Positions 50,942 to 60,685 of a stretch of 64,000 bases of DNA are shown piece by piece; the first letter of the stretch is position 1, and every line of letters starts with the position of its first letter. This DNA comes from Hydrogenoanaerobacterium saccharovorans. GTDB lineage: Bacteria > Bacillota > Clostridia > Oscillospirales > Ruminococcaceae. Both the position numbers and the translations under genes were made by a program. Location: contig NZ_JACSNR010000004.1 of assembly GCF_016901815.1 (NCBI RefSeq), positions 1-64,000 on the forward strand, given 5' to 3'. A model generated the notes under the pieces. It was not told the DNA's origin. It ran no database searches and was given only the letters and a program-made list of their open reading frames with translations.

Positions 50942-51724
50942 TTATATATATTTCTGACAGGTAATGTGCAATCTGTCCTTTTTGGTGGGAGCACCGATCT
51001 CACTGATCCGGAACTTGCCATGCCCCCGCACCGCAATCTTATCCCCGGCATGGATCTGGAATGACACCGATTCCTCCACGGCGGAATTGACGGTTACCAG
51101 GCCGCTGCGGATCAGACGGGCGGTGGTTTCCCGGCTCTCCCGGATCAGCAGTGCCGCTACACAGTCCAGCCGCATGGAGCTCACGGTTCCGGCGATCTCC
51201 TGGAAGGAATGGGCTGCCGGCAGTTCCTCCGGACGGCCTTCAGTGAGCCTGAGGCCCACCCGACCGGCTTTGGAAAGCTCGGAAAGGACCAGATCCGCCA
51301 CTGTTTCCCAGAGAAACAGCACGGCTCTCCCCTCGCCCACCAGGATATCCCCGATGGCCTCCCGGCGCAGCCCCAGATTCATCAGCGCGCCGAGAAAATC
51401 CCGGTGCGTCAGGGCATACTGCCGCGGGAACTCCGCTGTGATGATCCGGATGGGATAGAGTGATTCATCTTCCGGTGAACAGTAGTCCGGAAGCGCATAA
51501 AACATCTTCCGTTCTGCGTCAGGGAAGCCGCCCCAGAATCCACAGGTCACCCCGGGAAGGGAGCCGGCGGAAAGTGCGATCCGCTGCTGGCGTTCATCAA
51601 GAAACGCCGAAAATCTGGGGATGCCCCGCTGATCGCAGAGCGTCACCAGATCCCGGATGCGTTCCAGAAACAGTTTTTCTTCCCCGGACAGAGCAGAAAG
51701 CGGCAGATCAGAAGTATACGCCAT
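50942..51724 (-). CDS. YlmH-like S4-domain RNA-binding protein
   Basis: 260 residues from MAYTSDLPLSAL. The start lies 17 nt inside the sepF gene, so it is translationally coupled. The N-terminal YlmH domain has PDYCSPEDESLYPIRIITAEF and LTHRDFLGALMNLGLRREAIGDILV. The C-terminal S4 domain has RLDCVAALLIRESRETTARLIRSGLVTVNS. Family members bind ribosomal or tRNA species. Part of the sepF-divIVA cluster. Confidence 0.92.
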   Translation of the reverse strand: MAYTSDLPLSALSGEEKLFLERIRDLVTLCDQRGIPRFSAFLDERQQRIALSAGSLPGVTCGFWGGFPDAERKMFYALPDYCSPEDESLYPIRIITAEFPRQYALTHRDFLGALMNLGLRREAIGDILVGEGRAVLFLWETVADLVLSELSKAGRVGLRLTEGRPEELPAAHSFQEIAGTVSSMRLDCVAALLIRESRETTARLIRSGLVTVNSAVEESVSFQIHAGDKIAVRGHGKFRISEIGAPTKKDRLHITCQKYI

Positions 51725-52187
51725 TGTTTTCCAGCTCGTCCAGCAGATCTCCCATAAAGTCCACATTGCGGGGAGTAATGATATAAGTGGAGGCAGCCAC
51801 ACGCTTGATCTGACCCTCGTTGGCATAAGCTACACCGCTGAGGAAGTCGATCAGACGACGGGATACTTCCTTGGAGGCACTCTCCAGATTCAGTACCACG
51901 GTACGCTTGTCGTTGAGATGGTCGGCAATATAGCTGGCATCTTCAAAACGCTCCGGCTTTACCAGTACCACCTGCAGCTGTGTTGTAGCTGCAATATTGA
52001 CTACTTTGTTCTTCTTGGTAGGAATATCGCCCAGATCCGGCATACCAGCACCTCTCGATTTCGGGTCATCATAGTCATCATCACGGTCGTTGGAACGATT
52101 GCCGATGAAATCGAAATCATCTTCCTCATCGTAGAATTCATCGTCCGGAACGCCGATGAAACTCTTGAACTTATCCATTACACCCAT
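51708..52187 (-). CDS. sepF: Cell-division protein SepF
   Basis: 159 residues. An N-terminal amphipathic helix (MGVMDKFKSFIGV) and an acidic linker lead to the SepF core (QVVLVKPERFEDASYIADHLNDKRTVVLNLESASKEVSRRLIDFLSGVAYANEG, then RVAASTYIITPRNVDF). It tethers FtsZ to the membrane. 5 nt after the YggS gene and overlapping ylmH. Confidence 0.97.
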   Translation of the reverse strand: MGVMDKFKSFIGVPDDEFYDEEDDFDFIGNRSNDRDDDYDDPKSRGAGMPDLGDIPTKKNKVVNIAATTQLQVVLVKPERFEDASYIADHLNDKRTVVLNLESASKEVSRRLIDFLSGVAYANEGQIKRVAASTYIITPRNVDFMGDLLDELENNGVYF

Positions 52188-52192
52188 ACTCT

Positions 52193-52921
52193 TTATTTCT
52201 CCTTATAGATTCGCTTGCCGAACAGCGCCGAACCGATCCGCACAATGTTGGCTCCCTGACGGATCGCCGCTTCGTAATCGCCCGACATGCCCATAGACAA
52301 AAAGTCCATATTGACATTATCTATGTTTTTTTCTTTCATGTCAACAAATAACCGGTGCATTTTTTCAAAATAGCGCTCCAGTTCTGCCGGGTCCTCACAG
52401 ATCGGCGGGATGCACATCAGTCCGCGTACATGCAGATTGGGCATGGCAGCTGCTTCCAGAATGAGCGGCTCCGCTTCCTTATAGGAAATACCCGACTTGG
52501 ATTCCTCATCACCGATATTGATCTCAATGAGAATATCCATGGGGTGACCCAGACGGCTGCCAGCCAGACGGTCGATCTCCTTGGCAAGATGCAGACTGTT
52601 TACCGACTGGATCAGCGATACCTTGTCAATGATCTGACGGACCTTATTGGTCTGCAGGGTACCGATGAAGTGGATGTCCACGCCGTCCTTGTTGTAGCTG
52701 TCATACTTGGATACCAGTTCCTGGGCACGGTTCTCGCCCAGCAGCCGGACACCATATTCAATCGCCATGTTCACCCGTTCCGGCTCCACAGTCTTTGTGA
52801 CAGCCATCAGCTGAATGTCCTCCTTCTTCCGACCGGACACCGCCGCTGCCTTTTCGATGTTTGCGTAGATCGTATCAAGATGCGCAAAGATCTCCTTTTT
52901 ACTATCCAACAGGTTTTCCAT
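52193..52921 (-). CDS. YggS/PLPBP-family PLP-binding protein
   Basis: 242 residues, alanine-racemase-like barrel. The PLP Lys is in LMAVTKTVEPERV; IDFIGTLQTNKVR-type (here IHFIGTLQTNKVRQI), ESKSGISYKEAEPL, RGLMCIPP and LSMGMSGDYEAAIRQGANIVRIGSALFG are all present. It has no enzyme activity in relatives and maintains PLP homeostasis. Its start overlaps the HlyD-like gene end by 20 nt. Next to sepF, as in many Firmicutes. Confidence 0.96.
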   Translation of the reverse strand: MENLLDSKKEIFAHLDTIYANIEKAAAVSGRKKEDIQLMAVTKTVEPERVNMAIEYGVRLLGENRAQELVSKYDSYNKDGVDIHFIGTLQTNKVRQIIDKVSLIQSVNSLHLAKEIDRLAGSRLGHPMDILIEINIGDEESKSGISYKEAEPLILEAAAMPNLHVRGLMCIPPICEDPAELERYFEKMHRLFVDMKEKNIDNVNMDFLSMGMSGDYEAAIRQGANIVRIGSALFGKRIYKEK

Positions 52922-54131
52922 CGCTTAAGTCAGTCCCTTCTACTATCACTTGATCATAAATCTCCAGGGGCCGCTCCAGATCGGAGTTGGCTCCGCAGAG
53001 AATGAACTCACTGTTTTCATAGATGATATTGATGGTCTTGAAGCGTACCACATCGCCGTCCAGCACATAAACGCCCACCTGCTGTCCTTCGTACCGCTTG
53101 GCCTTGGCCGGAATGCGCAGGCCGGTATAGGAGGTGAAGTCGATCTGAACCGAAGGGTTGCGCACCATCAGCAGTTCCGGCACCATGTGGCTGGTGCTCA
53201 TCAGAACCATACAGTTATCCGGATCGCTGTCATCGGTGCGGACTTCCTCCACCGTGAACGGGATCTGGGTGATATTGTACATATTGAAGTTGAGGTACAC
53301 GGTATCCCCAACGATGAATTTCTCAGAATCGGATTTGGGAAGAACCGCCGCATAATACCAGTGGTGGTCGGTGACGATCTTGCCGAGAGTGGAGTTATCA
53401 AACACCACCTTCTCCTGGGAGAAGTTCCGGATCTGTTCCACCGTCATGGTTTCGATGCTGTCCGGTGTGAGGACGCTTTCATAACCATCGGTCATACGGG
53501 CAAAATAGCCGATCTCCGGGCTGGTGTACTGCACCAGGCTGCCCGACAGCTGGGAAGTGAGCGAGTCCACCTCGGACTGGAGCTGGGTGATCCGGGATTC
53601 ATAGCTCTCGGTCTCCCCCATGATGACATCCTTCTGGCTGAGCAGGTAGAGCAGTTCGTTCTTGTTCTCGGAAATGCTGCTGATCTGTCCCTGGTGTACC
53701 AGGGCGATATAGTCATCGATCTCCGAGTTGATCTGCCGGTTGACCGTTTCGGTACTGCTGTATTCCGCGCTGCGGGCATCCGATACCTTCTGCAGAGCGG
53801 TGATCTGCTCCTCCAGCGCCCGGATCTGACGGCGGATCGAAATATCACTGGAGGAACTGTAAACCTCTGCAATGACCGAACCCTCCCGGACCACAGTGCC
53901 ATCGCTCTGCTGATAGCTCACGACGCCGCCGGAGGCTTGTCCGCTGATGAGCTGTTCCTCCCGGATGATCACGCCCGAGGCCTCCACGCTGTCTGAGATG
54001 GTATAGGTCAGTGCCACCTCGGTCTGATAGGGCTGGGAATCCAGATTGACCGAATGGAATGATACATAGACAATCAGGAACAGACAGATGACAACTGAGA
54101 TGGTCTGAATGATAAAGCGATCACTTTTCAT
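52902..54131 (-). CDS. HlyD-family periplasmic-adaptor-like protein
   Basis: 409 residues. One N-terminal membrane helix (IIQTISVVICLFLIVYVSF), a lipoyl-like half-motif (SGVIIREEQLISGQASGGVVSYQQSDGTVVREGSVIAEVYSS), a coiled coil (residues 105-195), and a beta-barrel part. No ABC partner is encoded nearby. Clostridia often carry it just before yggS-sepF, so a division-related role rather than export is possible, but this is inference. Confidence 0.85.
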   Translation of the reverse strand: MKSDRFIIQTISVVICLFLIVYVSFHSVNLDSQPYQTEVALTYTISDSVEASGVIIREEQLISGQASGGVVSYQQSDGTVVREGSVIAEVYSSSSDISIRRQIRALEEQITALQKVSDARSAEYSSTETVNRQINSEIDDYIALVHQGQISSISENKNELLYLLSQKDVIMGETESYESRITQLQSEVDSLTSQLSGSLVQYTSPEIGYFARMTDGYESVLTPDSIETMTVEQIRNFSQEKVVFDNSTLGKIVTDHHWYYAAVLPKSDSEKFIVGDTVYLNFNMYNITQIPFTVEEVRTDDSDPDNCMVLMSTSHMVPELLMVRNPSVQIDFTSYTGLRIPAKAKRYEGQQVGVYVLDGDVVRFKTINIIYENSEFILCGANSDLERPLEIYDQVIVEGTDLSDGKPVG

Positions 54132-54242
54132 CGAAACTCTCCGTGACTGAAAAGATACCGCACAGCGCTGGTCCGGTCGATTTTTGCCGAATGGGCCGGA
54201 CTCCTGTCAGAAGCGGAAAATCCGGATCAACAGGCTGTGCAA

Positions 54243-55229
54243 TTAACTTTTAGTATAGCATAACAGAGCAGTTTTTTCTATATAATCCACAACATTTTTG
54301 TAGAGATTATCATAATCACTGTAATCGTCCGGGAAGAACCAATGGATGCGCTCGTCCCGCCGGAACCAGGTAAGCTGCCGCTTAGCATAGCGCCGGGACT
54401 GCATCCGGATGCGCTCCAGACAGTCCTCCAGAGGGGCTTCGCCATCCAGCCAGGGGATCAGCTCCTTGTAGCCGATGGCCTGGGCTGCCGTTGCCGAATA
54501 CCCGGACGCCATCAGCTCCCTGGCCTCCTCCAGAAGCCCTTCCTCCACCATCTTGGTCACCCGCAGGTTGATGCGGTCGTAGAGGGTCTGGCGGCTGCGG
54601 TAATCCAGCGCCAGACAGCAGAGCCGATAGGGCGACGGATGGCGCTTGGAGAGCTCCTTGTGCCGGGACATGGGCATTCCGGTCAGCTCATAGAGCTCCA
54701 GTGCCCGGATCACCCGTCCGATGTTGTTCTCATGGAGGGATGCGGCTGTTTCCGGGTCCACCTCACGCAGCTTTTCCAGAACAGCAGCCTTGCCCTCTTC
54801 TTCCGCCATTTTCTTGTATTTCTCCCGGATCTCCAGGCTGGAGCCAGTCTCCGCAAACTCCACATTGTCGATGAGCGAGGAGATATAGAGGCCGGTTCCG
54901 CCCACCACAATGGGAAGCTTGCCCCGGGCATGGATCTCAGCGATCACCTTCCGGGCCAGTTCCACATACTCCGCCACCGAGAAGCTCTCCCCCGGCTCCA
55001 CAAAGTCGATGAGATGATGGGGAATCCCGTCCATCTCCTCCGGAGTAGGCTTAGCGGTTCCGATGGTCATCTTCTTGTAGATCTGCATGGAATCCGCCGA
55101 AACAATCTCCCCGTCAAACCGCTTTGCCAGGTCAATGGAGAGCTTCGTCTTGCCTGACGCCGTGGGTCCGGCAATCACCAGAAGCGGGATTTTTTCCTGT
55201 TCATTGGGTACTGTCTGCAACTGCATCAA
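54243..55229 (-). CDS. miaA: tRNA dimethylallyltransferase
   Basis: 328 residues. It prenylates A37 of tRNAs reading UNN codons. P-loop GPTASGKTK, SADSMQIYKKMTIGTAKP, HHLIDFVEP, VGGTGLYISSLID, and the late QSRRYAKRQLTWFRRD motif are all present. Its ATG overlaps the mutL stop by 4 nt. No hfq gene follows, unlike in proteobacteria. Confidence 0.97.
   Translation of the reverse strand: MMQLQTVPNEQEKIPLLVIAGPTASGKTKLSIDLAKRFDGEIVSADSMQIYKKMTIGTAKPTPEEMDGIPHHLIDFVEPGESFSVAEYVELARKVIAEIHARGKLPIVVGGTGLYISSLIDNVEFAETGSSLEIREKYKKMAEEEGKAAVLEKLREVDPETAASLHENNIGRVIRALELYELTGMPMSRHKELSKRHPSPYRLCCLALDYRSRQTLYDRINLRVTKMVEEGLLEEARELMASGYSATAAQAIGYKELIPWLDGEAPLEDCLERIRMQSRRYAKRQLTWFRRDERIHWFFPDDYSDYDNLYKNVVDYIEKTALLCYTKS
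54252..54260 (-). promoter_or_regulatory. Extended -10 promoter before the HlyD/sepF cluster
   Basis: TGCTATACT on the minus strand lies in the last codons of miaA; the -35 is poor. The 110-nt leader can fold with outer GCACAGC/GCTGTGC and inner GTCCGG/CCGGAC stems. Confidence 0.4.
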
Positions 55230-57289
55230 ACCAACCTTCCGAATTTTCGTTCCAGTTCCGACCGGGTTATGGTCACCGACACCGGGCGTCCGTGCGGACA
55301 GAACCGCACATCCCGATCCTGACGGATCACTTCCACCAGCTGTGCCATCTCCGGCAGAGTGGTGGTGTCATGGGCCTTGATTGCCGCCTTGCAGGCCACC
55401 GAATGGAGCAGCTCGTCCACCGTTTCGGGGAGCATCTGCTGCTGTCCGTCTGCCAGCTTGGCTGCGGCCTCCTGGACTGCCCCGGTGACATCGTCCAGCG
55501 GCAGCATGGTGGGAATCTCCCGCACCAGCACTGTGCCGTTGCCGAAGTCCTCCAGCAAGAAGCCGATCTGCTCAAAGGCCGGAAGCCCCCGGAGCGCCGC
55601 GTCGTACTCCTGGCGGGAAAGAGTCACCGGCACCGGCGCCAGCAGGATCTGCCGCTGGCCCAGGCTGGTTTCCCGGCACAGGCGGTTATAGAGAATGCGC
55701 TCGTGTGCCGCATGCTTGTCAATCAGCACAAAAGTGTCCTTGTACTCCACCATAATATAGGTGCCGAACAGCTCCCCCAGAATGCGGTAGTCGGTCACCT
55801 GTTCCTCGGTATCGTCGGTCAGGAGAACGGTCGGGGCCGCAGCCGGTGCCGGTGGTTCTGCCTTCTCCTGAGCCATCGCCGGGCGCACCGGTTCAGCCGG
55901 CTTATCCGGCTTTGAAGGCATGCGGACAGGCTCCGGCTCGGAACTCCGGGCGGGCTGCGCCGGCTTTTCCGGCTCCAGGAAGGTTTTGACCTGGGGCGTG
56001 TAGGCCGGACGACTCTCCCGGGGAGTGAAGCTGCTGCCCGCAGGCGATGCGGCACGGTGCTCCCGCAGGACCTCCATCGCCTCCCCCAGTCCGGGCGACC
56101 GCAGGGTAAGGCTGCCATTCCGCTGAGCCTCCGGGGCAGGCTTTGCCGCCGGGCGGTTTTCCCGGGAGCCGGAGGTCATGCTGCGGTACTCTGCCGCTGT
56201 CATACGCTGCTGCATGCCGGTGTGGTCAAAGTCCTTGAGCGCAAAGGGACTGGGTGCAGCCTTGGGCGGCTCCTCCTTGGGGAGAAAATCCGCTTCGCCG
56301 GCGGTACCCAGCGCCTCCTTGCAGCCCCGGTAGACTGCGTCAAAGACCGGGCGCTCGTTGGAGAAGCGCACCTCGATCTTGGCAGGGTGGACATTCACAT
56401 CCACCGTATTGAAAGGGATCTGCACGTTCAGCACACAGGCGGGGAACTTGCCGGTCATAATGGAGGACTTGTAGGCCTCCTCCAGCGCTGCCATACAGGT
56501 GCGGGAACGCACATACCGGGAGTTGATGAAGAAATTCTGCATGCTCCGGGTGGAACGGCTGGCAGTGGGTCGGCAGATAAAGCCGCTCACTGTCACAAAC
56601 TCATGGGTGTAGTTCACCGGGATCATATCAGCGGCAAACTCCTTGCCGTACACCGCATAGATCACCGACAGCAGATCCCCGTTGCCGGGAGTGTTCAGCT
56701 TGACCTGCCCGTCCCGGATAAACCGGAAGGAGATCTGGGGATTTGCCAGGGCGATCTTGTCCACGATATTGGCAATGGTGCCCGCCTCGGTGCTGTCCTT
56801 CTTGAGGAACTTCATCCGGGCCGGGGTATTGAAGAACACGTCCCGCACCACGATGGTGGTTCCCACCGGACAGCCGGCATCGGAGAAATCCACCTCCTGG
56901 GAGCCATGGATCACATACCGTCCGCCGGAGATGCTCTCCGGAGTCCTGGAAAGGACTTCTACTTTACACACTGCGGCGATGGACGCGAGTGCCTCTCCCC
57001 GGAAGCCAAACGACCCGATCTGCTCGAGATCCGCCGCAGTGCGCACCTTGCTGGTGGCATGGCGCACAAAGGCCGCGGGAAGGTCGTCCTTCTCGATGCC
57101 GCCGCCGTCATCGGTGACACGGATATAGGAAATACCACCGTTTTTGATCTCGATGGTGATCTTCTGCGCCCCGGCGTCCACTGCGTTTTCCAGCAGCTCC
57201 TTGACGATGGAAGCCGGACGCTCCACCACCTCACCGGCGGCAATAAGCTCCGCTACCTGCGGCTCCAGCACATGGATTCGTTTGGTCAT
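55226..57289 (-). CDS. mutL: DNA mismatch repair protein MutL
   Basis: 687 residues. The N-terminal GHKL ATPase has ELLENAVDAGA, TDDGGGI and GFRGEAL. A Pro-rich linker spans residues 350-490. The C-terminal endonuclease-type domain shows DKHAAHERILYNRL in place of DQHAxxERxxYE (Lys for Gln, no second Glu), then ACKAAIKA and CPHGRP. Nicking activity is expected from the ACKxxIK and CPHGRP motifs. 25 nt after mutS, with RBS AAGGAGGGG. Confidence 0.97.
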   Translation of the reverse strand: MTKRIHVLEPQVAELIAAGEVVERPASIVKELLENAVDAGAQKITIEIKNGGISYIRVTDDGGGIEKDDLPAAFVRHATSKVRTAADLEQIGSFGFRGEALASIAAVCKVEVLSRTPESISGGRYVIHGSQEVDFSDAGCPVGTTIVVRDVFFNTPARMKFLKKDSTEAGTIANIVDKIALANPQISFRFIRDGQVKLNTPGNGDLLSVIYAVYGKEFAADMIPVNYTHEFVTVSGFICRPTASRSTRSMQNFFINSRYVRSRTCMAALEEAYKSSIMTGKFPACVLNVQIPFNTVDVNVHPAKIEVRFSNERPVFDAVYRGCKEALGTAGEADFLPKEEPPKAAPSPFALKDFDHTGMQQRMTAAEYRSMTSGSRENRPAAKPAPEAQRNGSLTLRSPGLGEAMEVLREHRAASPAGSSFTPRESRPAYTPQVKTFLEPEKPAQPARSSEPEPVRMPSKPDKPAEPVRPAMAQEKAEPPAPAAAPTVLLTDDTEEQVTDYRILGELFGTYIMVEYKDTFVLIDKHAAHERILYNRLCRETSLGQRQILLAPVPVTLSRQEYDAALRGLPAFEQIGFLLEDFGNGTVLVREIPTMLPLDDVTGAVQEAAAKLADGQQQMLPETVDELLHSVACKAAIKAHDTTTLPEMAQLVEVIRQDRDVRFCPHGRPVSVTITRSELERKFGRLV

Positions 57290-57314
57290 GGGAGTTTCCC
57301 CTCCTTAACACGCG

Positions 57315-59924
57315 TTACTTGCGCAGAAATGCCTTGAGTTCATACAGACGGGTCAGCGCCTCCCGGGGCGACAGGCTGTCCACGTCGATCTTTTCCAGCT
57401 CCCGTTCCACCGGGCTCTTTTCATAGGCTGCCAGGGTGAGCTGGTCCTCCGCTGCCGGCTTCCGGGGCTGACGGCTCCGGCGCTCGTTCACCGGATTGCC
57501 CGACTCCAGCGCCCCGAGGATCTCAAACGCCCGGCGGATGATCTCATCCGGAATTCCCGCCAGCTTGGATACCTCGATGCCGTAGCTCTCGTCCGCGCCG
57601 CCGGGAACGATCTTGCGCAGGAAGATGATCTCCTCTCCCCGCTTCCGGCAGGCGATATTGAAGTTGCGGATGCCCACGATGCTGTCCTCCAGCACGGTGA
57701 GCTCATGGTAATGGGTGGCAAACAGCGTCTTGGCGCCGAGCTTCTTCTTATCGGCGATATACTCGATCACGGCCCGGGCAATGCTCATGCCGTCATAGGT
57801 GGAAGTGCCCCGCCCGATCTCATCGAGAATCAGCAGGCTGTCCCGGGTGGCATTCTTGAGAATGTCCGCCACCTCGTTCATCTCCACCATGAAGGTGGAC
57901 TGACCGGTTGCCAGGTCGTCCGAGGCGCCCACCCGGGTATAGATGCCGTCCACAATGCCGATGGACGCGCTTCTTGCCGGCACAAAACAGCCGATCTGCG
58001 CCATCAGCACAATAAGGGCACACTGGCGCATATAGGTGGACTTACCCGCCATATTCGGGCCGGTGATAATGGCGACGGTGTTCTCTCCCCGGTCAAGGTA
58101 GAGGGAATTCGCCACAAACTGACCGCCGTCCAGCAGCTGTTCCACCACCGGATGCCGTCCGTCTTCGATGCGGATCACGCCGGAGAGGTCCACCATGGGA
58201 CGGACATAGCCGTTCTGCATGGCAGACTCCGCAAAGGACGCAAACACATCCAGCCGGGCCACAGCACCTGCGGTGCGCTGGATACGGAACAGGTGCCCGG
58301 AGATGAACTCCCGCAGCTCCCGGAACAGCTCGCTTTCCATGGTGAGCATCTTCTCACTGGCAGTGAGAATCCGCCCCTCCAGATCTTTGAGCTCCTCGGT
58401 GATATACCGTTCGCCGGTGGAGAGGGTCTGCTTGCGGATATAGTCCGCCGGAACCAGTTCCAGATTGGATTTGGTCACCTCTATGTAATAGCCAAAGACT
58501 TTGTTATAGCCGATGCGCAGGTTCTTGATGCCGGTGCGTTCCCGCTCCCGGCTCTCGATGCCCGCCAGGTACTCCCGGGAACCGGTCACCAGGCTGCGGA
58601 CCTCGTCCAGCTCGGCACTGTACCCATCCCGGATCACAAAACCGTCCTTCAGGGTGATGGGCGGATCATCCACAATGGCCCGTCCGATGCGGTCGGCTAT
58701 GTCGGTGAGCTCATCCATCTCCTGATAGATCTCCCGGAGGAAGCGGCTCTTTGTCCCCTCCAGGCAGGAGCGCAGCGCCGGAAGGGCAGCGATTGCCGCT
58801 CCGAAAGTGCGCACATCCCGGGGAGTACAGTTGCCGAACACGATCTTGGTCATCAGGCGTTCCATATCATAGATGCCGCCCAGCCGCTCCCGGACTGTAT
58901 CCCGGAGCATGGTATCCTGATAGAGCTCGTCCACAGCATCCAGACGCCGTCCGATCACTGCCGGGCTGAGCAGCGGCTGCTCCACATACTGGCGGATCAG
59001 GCGCTTGCCCATGGCAGTGCGGGTACGGTCCAGCACCCACAGAAGGGTGCCCTTCTTTTCGCCGGTGCGCATGGTCTCGGTGAGCTCCAGATTGCGCCGG
59101 GCAGTGAGATCCAGCGCCATGAACTGGCTTTCGCTGTACAGATCCAGCGACACCAGACGATCCACACCGTTCATCTGGGTTTCGGTGAGGTAGTCCAGCA
59201 GGCCGCCGATGGCCTGTACTGCCAGCGGGCGCTGATCCAGCGAAAGCTCCGAAAGGTCGCTCTTGCCGAACTGTTCCAGCACCCGGCGCTGGGCTTCGGA
59301 GAAGTCATACTGCTCCTCCCGCAGGCATTCAGCGCAGCAGGAGAGGCGGTTGCGGATAAACTCTGCCATCTCCTTCTTATCCAGGAAGGCCGGATGGAAT
59401 ACGATCTCATTGGGGGCAAACCGGGACAGTTCATTCTTGAGGGTGCTGTCATCGGGGTCAGTGAACTGGGCGGCATGGATCTCACCAGTGGAAATATCCG
59501 CCACTGCCAGGCCATACTGCTCCCCCTCCGGACAGATGGAGGCGATGAAGTTATTCTGTCCCTCATCGAGCATACTGGTCTCCACCAGGGTACCCGGGGT
59601 GACAACCCGGATCACCTCCCGCTTGACCACGCCCTTGGCAAGCCGGGGGTCCTCCATCTGCTCACAGATGGCAACTTTGTATCCTTTTTTGATCAGCCGG
59701 GCGATATATCCTTCACAGCTGTGATAGGGTACGCCGCACATGGGCGCACGCTCCTCCTGACCGCAGTCCCGTCCGGTGAGGGTCAGTTCCAGTTCCTTGG
59801 ACGCCAGAATGGCATCGTCATAGAACATCTCATAGAAGTCGCCCAGACGGTAAAAGAGGATATGATCCTTATGCTGTTCCTTGATGCGGAAATACTGCTC
59901 CATCATCGGGGATAATTTGGCCAT
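57315..59924 (-). CDS. mutS: DNA mismatch repair protein MutS
   Basis: 869 residues. Mismatch-recognition domain I has FYRLGDFYEMFYDDA (Phe-x-Glu in YEMF context). Connector, lever and clamp domains follow. The ATPase has Walker A GPNMAGKSTYMRQ, VDGIYTRVGASDDLATGQSTFMVEM, and Walker B ILDEIGRGTSTYDG. ATHYHELT is also present. The C-terminal helix region is shorter and Arg-rich. First gene of mutS-mutL-miaA. Confidence 0.98.
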   Translation of the reverse strand: MAKLSPMMEQYFRIKEQHKDHILFYRLGDFYEMFYDDAILASKELELTLTGRDCGQEERAPMCGVPYHSCEGYIARLIKKGYKVAICEQMEDPRLAKGVVKREVIRVVTPGTLVETSMLDEGQNNFIASICPEGEQYGLAVADISTGEIHAAQFTDPDDSTLKNELSRFAPNEIVFHPAFLDKKEMAEFIRNRLSCCAECLREEQYDFSEAQRRVLEQFGKSDLSELSLDQRPLAVQAIGGLLDYLTETQMNGVDRLVSLDLYSESQFMALDLTARRNLELTETMRTGEKKGTLLWVLDRTRTAMGKRLIRQYVEQPLLSPAVIGRRLDAVDELYQDTMLRDTVRERLGGIYDMERLMTKIVFGNCTPRDVRTFGAAIAALPALRSCLEGTKSRFLREIYQEMDELTDIADRIGRAIVDDPPITLKDGFVIRDGYSAELDEVRSLVTGSREYLAGIESRERERTGIKNLRIGYNKVFGYYIEVTKSNLELVPADYIRKQTLSTGERYITEELKDLEGRILTASEKMLTMESELFRELREFISGHLFRIQRTAGAVARLDVFASFAESAMQNGYVRPMVDLSGVIRIEDGRHPVVEQLLDGGQFVANSLYLDRGENTVAIITGPNMAGKSTYMRQCALIVLMAQIGCFVPARSASIGIVDGIYTRVGASDDLATGQSTFMVEMNEVADILKNATRDSLLILDEIGRGTSTYDGMSIARAVIEYIADKKKLGAKTLFATHYHELTVLEDSIVGIRNFNIACRKRGEEIIFLRKIVPGGADESYGIEVSKLAGIPDEIIRRAFEILGALESGNPVNERRSRQPRKPAAEDQLTLAAYEKSPVERELEKIDVDSLSPREALTRLYELKAFLRK

Positions 59925-59942
59925 GGTCTGCCTCCTGAAATC

Positions 59943-60017
59943 GATAATAAAAAGCGGCTGGAACCGGAATGCGCAGGGCCGCTGTGGTCCCTGTCATTCT
60001 GTGGTCCCAAGCCGCCA
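59943..60017 (-). terminator. Structured terminator-like element between ylbF and mutS
   Basis: On the minus strand GCGGC-TTGG and CCA-GCCGC close a 70-nt interior, followed by T5. Inside are two exact copies of GGGACCACAG (+ strand ctgtggtccc at 59982-59991 and 59999-60008) and a GCGGCC/GGCC helix. It is more elaborate than a plain terminator. Confidence 0.5.
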
Positions 60018-60058
60018 CATAACGGTAAAACCGTCAGACTCTATTGCTTGACGCCGGA

Positions 60059-60484
60059 TCAGTTGCCGCAGCCAGAGCAGGACGAGCAGCTGCCGGTGCA
60101 GCCAGTGGACTGCTGAATGTTATCGGGGTCCTGACCGTTGGCGCTGCCTACGATGATCTGGTTGATAAACTGTACCAGACCGTCCAGGTCGCTCTTGGCA
60201 GCATTGTATTCCATCATGCCGGGACGCTCCATGATCAGACGATAGGTGGTCTTGAACTCGGAGTCCAGACGGGCGATCTTCTCCTGATCCTTCTCAGACT
60301 TGGAGATCTCACGGTTGATGTCCACCCGCAGGGTGTTGAACTTGCCGATCAGATCCTGCAGCACCTGGTCCTTGTCATTTTCCAGAGTGGCATTCACATA
60401 GCGCTGGTACTTCTCATCTGCCTGCAGCGCACGGCCCAGGTCACGGGCCATCTCAATAATATCCATGCTCATTTCCATATCCAT
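60059..60484 (-). CDS. YlbF/YmcA-family protein with Cys-rich tail
   Basis: 141 residues from MDMEMSMDIIEMARDLG with AGGAGG upstream; the longer frame has no RBS. All-helical YlbF domain (residues 5-115: LGRALQADEKYQRYVNATLEND, LIGKFNTLRVDINREISKSEKD). The last 15 residues carry CTGSCSSCSGC (CX3CX2CX2C). In Bacillus the YlbF-YmcA-YaaT complex holds 4Fe-4S clusters and affects sporulation and RNA processing. The tail fits a metal or cluster site. Own promoter. Confidence 0.85.
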   Translation of the reverse strand: MDMEMSMDIIEMARDLGRALQADEKYQRYVNATLENDKDQVLQDLIGKFNTLRVDINREISKSEKDQEKIARLDSEFKTTYRLIMERPGMMEYNAAKSDLDGLVQFINQIIVGSANGQDPDNIQQSTGCTGSCSSCSGCGN

Positions 60485-60577
60485 TACAGTTTCCTCCTGA
60501 TAGTCGATGCCGGTCCCGTCCGAAGCGGGACAGCCTGTTTTCCGGCGGCAGACACCACCGGGAAAATCCACTTGTTT

Positions 60578-60606
60578 AGTATAGCACATTTATTCTGATT
60601 CTGCAA
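60578..60606 (-). promoter_or_regulatory. Promoter of the ylbF-like gene
   Basis: TTGCAG (60601-60606), 17 nt, TATACT (60578-60583) on the minus strand. Confidence 0.8.
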
Positions 60607-60619
60607 AGGGTATTTATGC

Positions 60620-60655
60620 GCAAAAACGCGCGCCAACCAGCGGATGGCACGCGTC
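60620..60655 (-). terminator. Terminator of the mrp / 48-aa gene operon
   Basis: ACGCGTGCCA/TGGCGCGCGT (10 bp, one G-U) then T5 on the minus strand, about 30 nt past the small gene's stop. Confidence 0.8.
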
Positions 60656-60685
60656 AGTTTGCAGAAAGCCGGCCGCTCTCCCCAA

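Noticed and set aside
54132-54242. Riboswitch in the HlyD-gene leader
   Set aside because: Stems can be drawn but no known aptamer motif is present; length and pairing do not exceed what a GC-rich leader gives by chance.
57705-59915. 736-residue open frame opposite mutS
   Set aside because: Antisense shadow of mutS.
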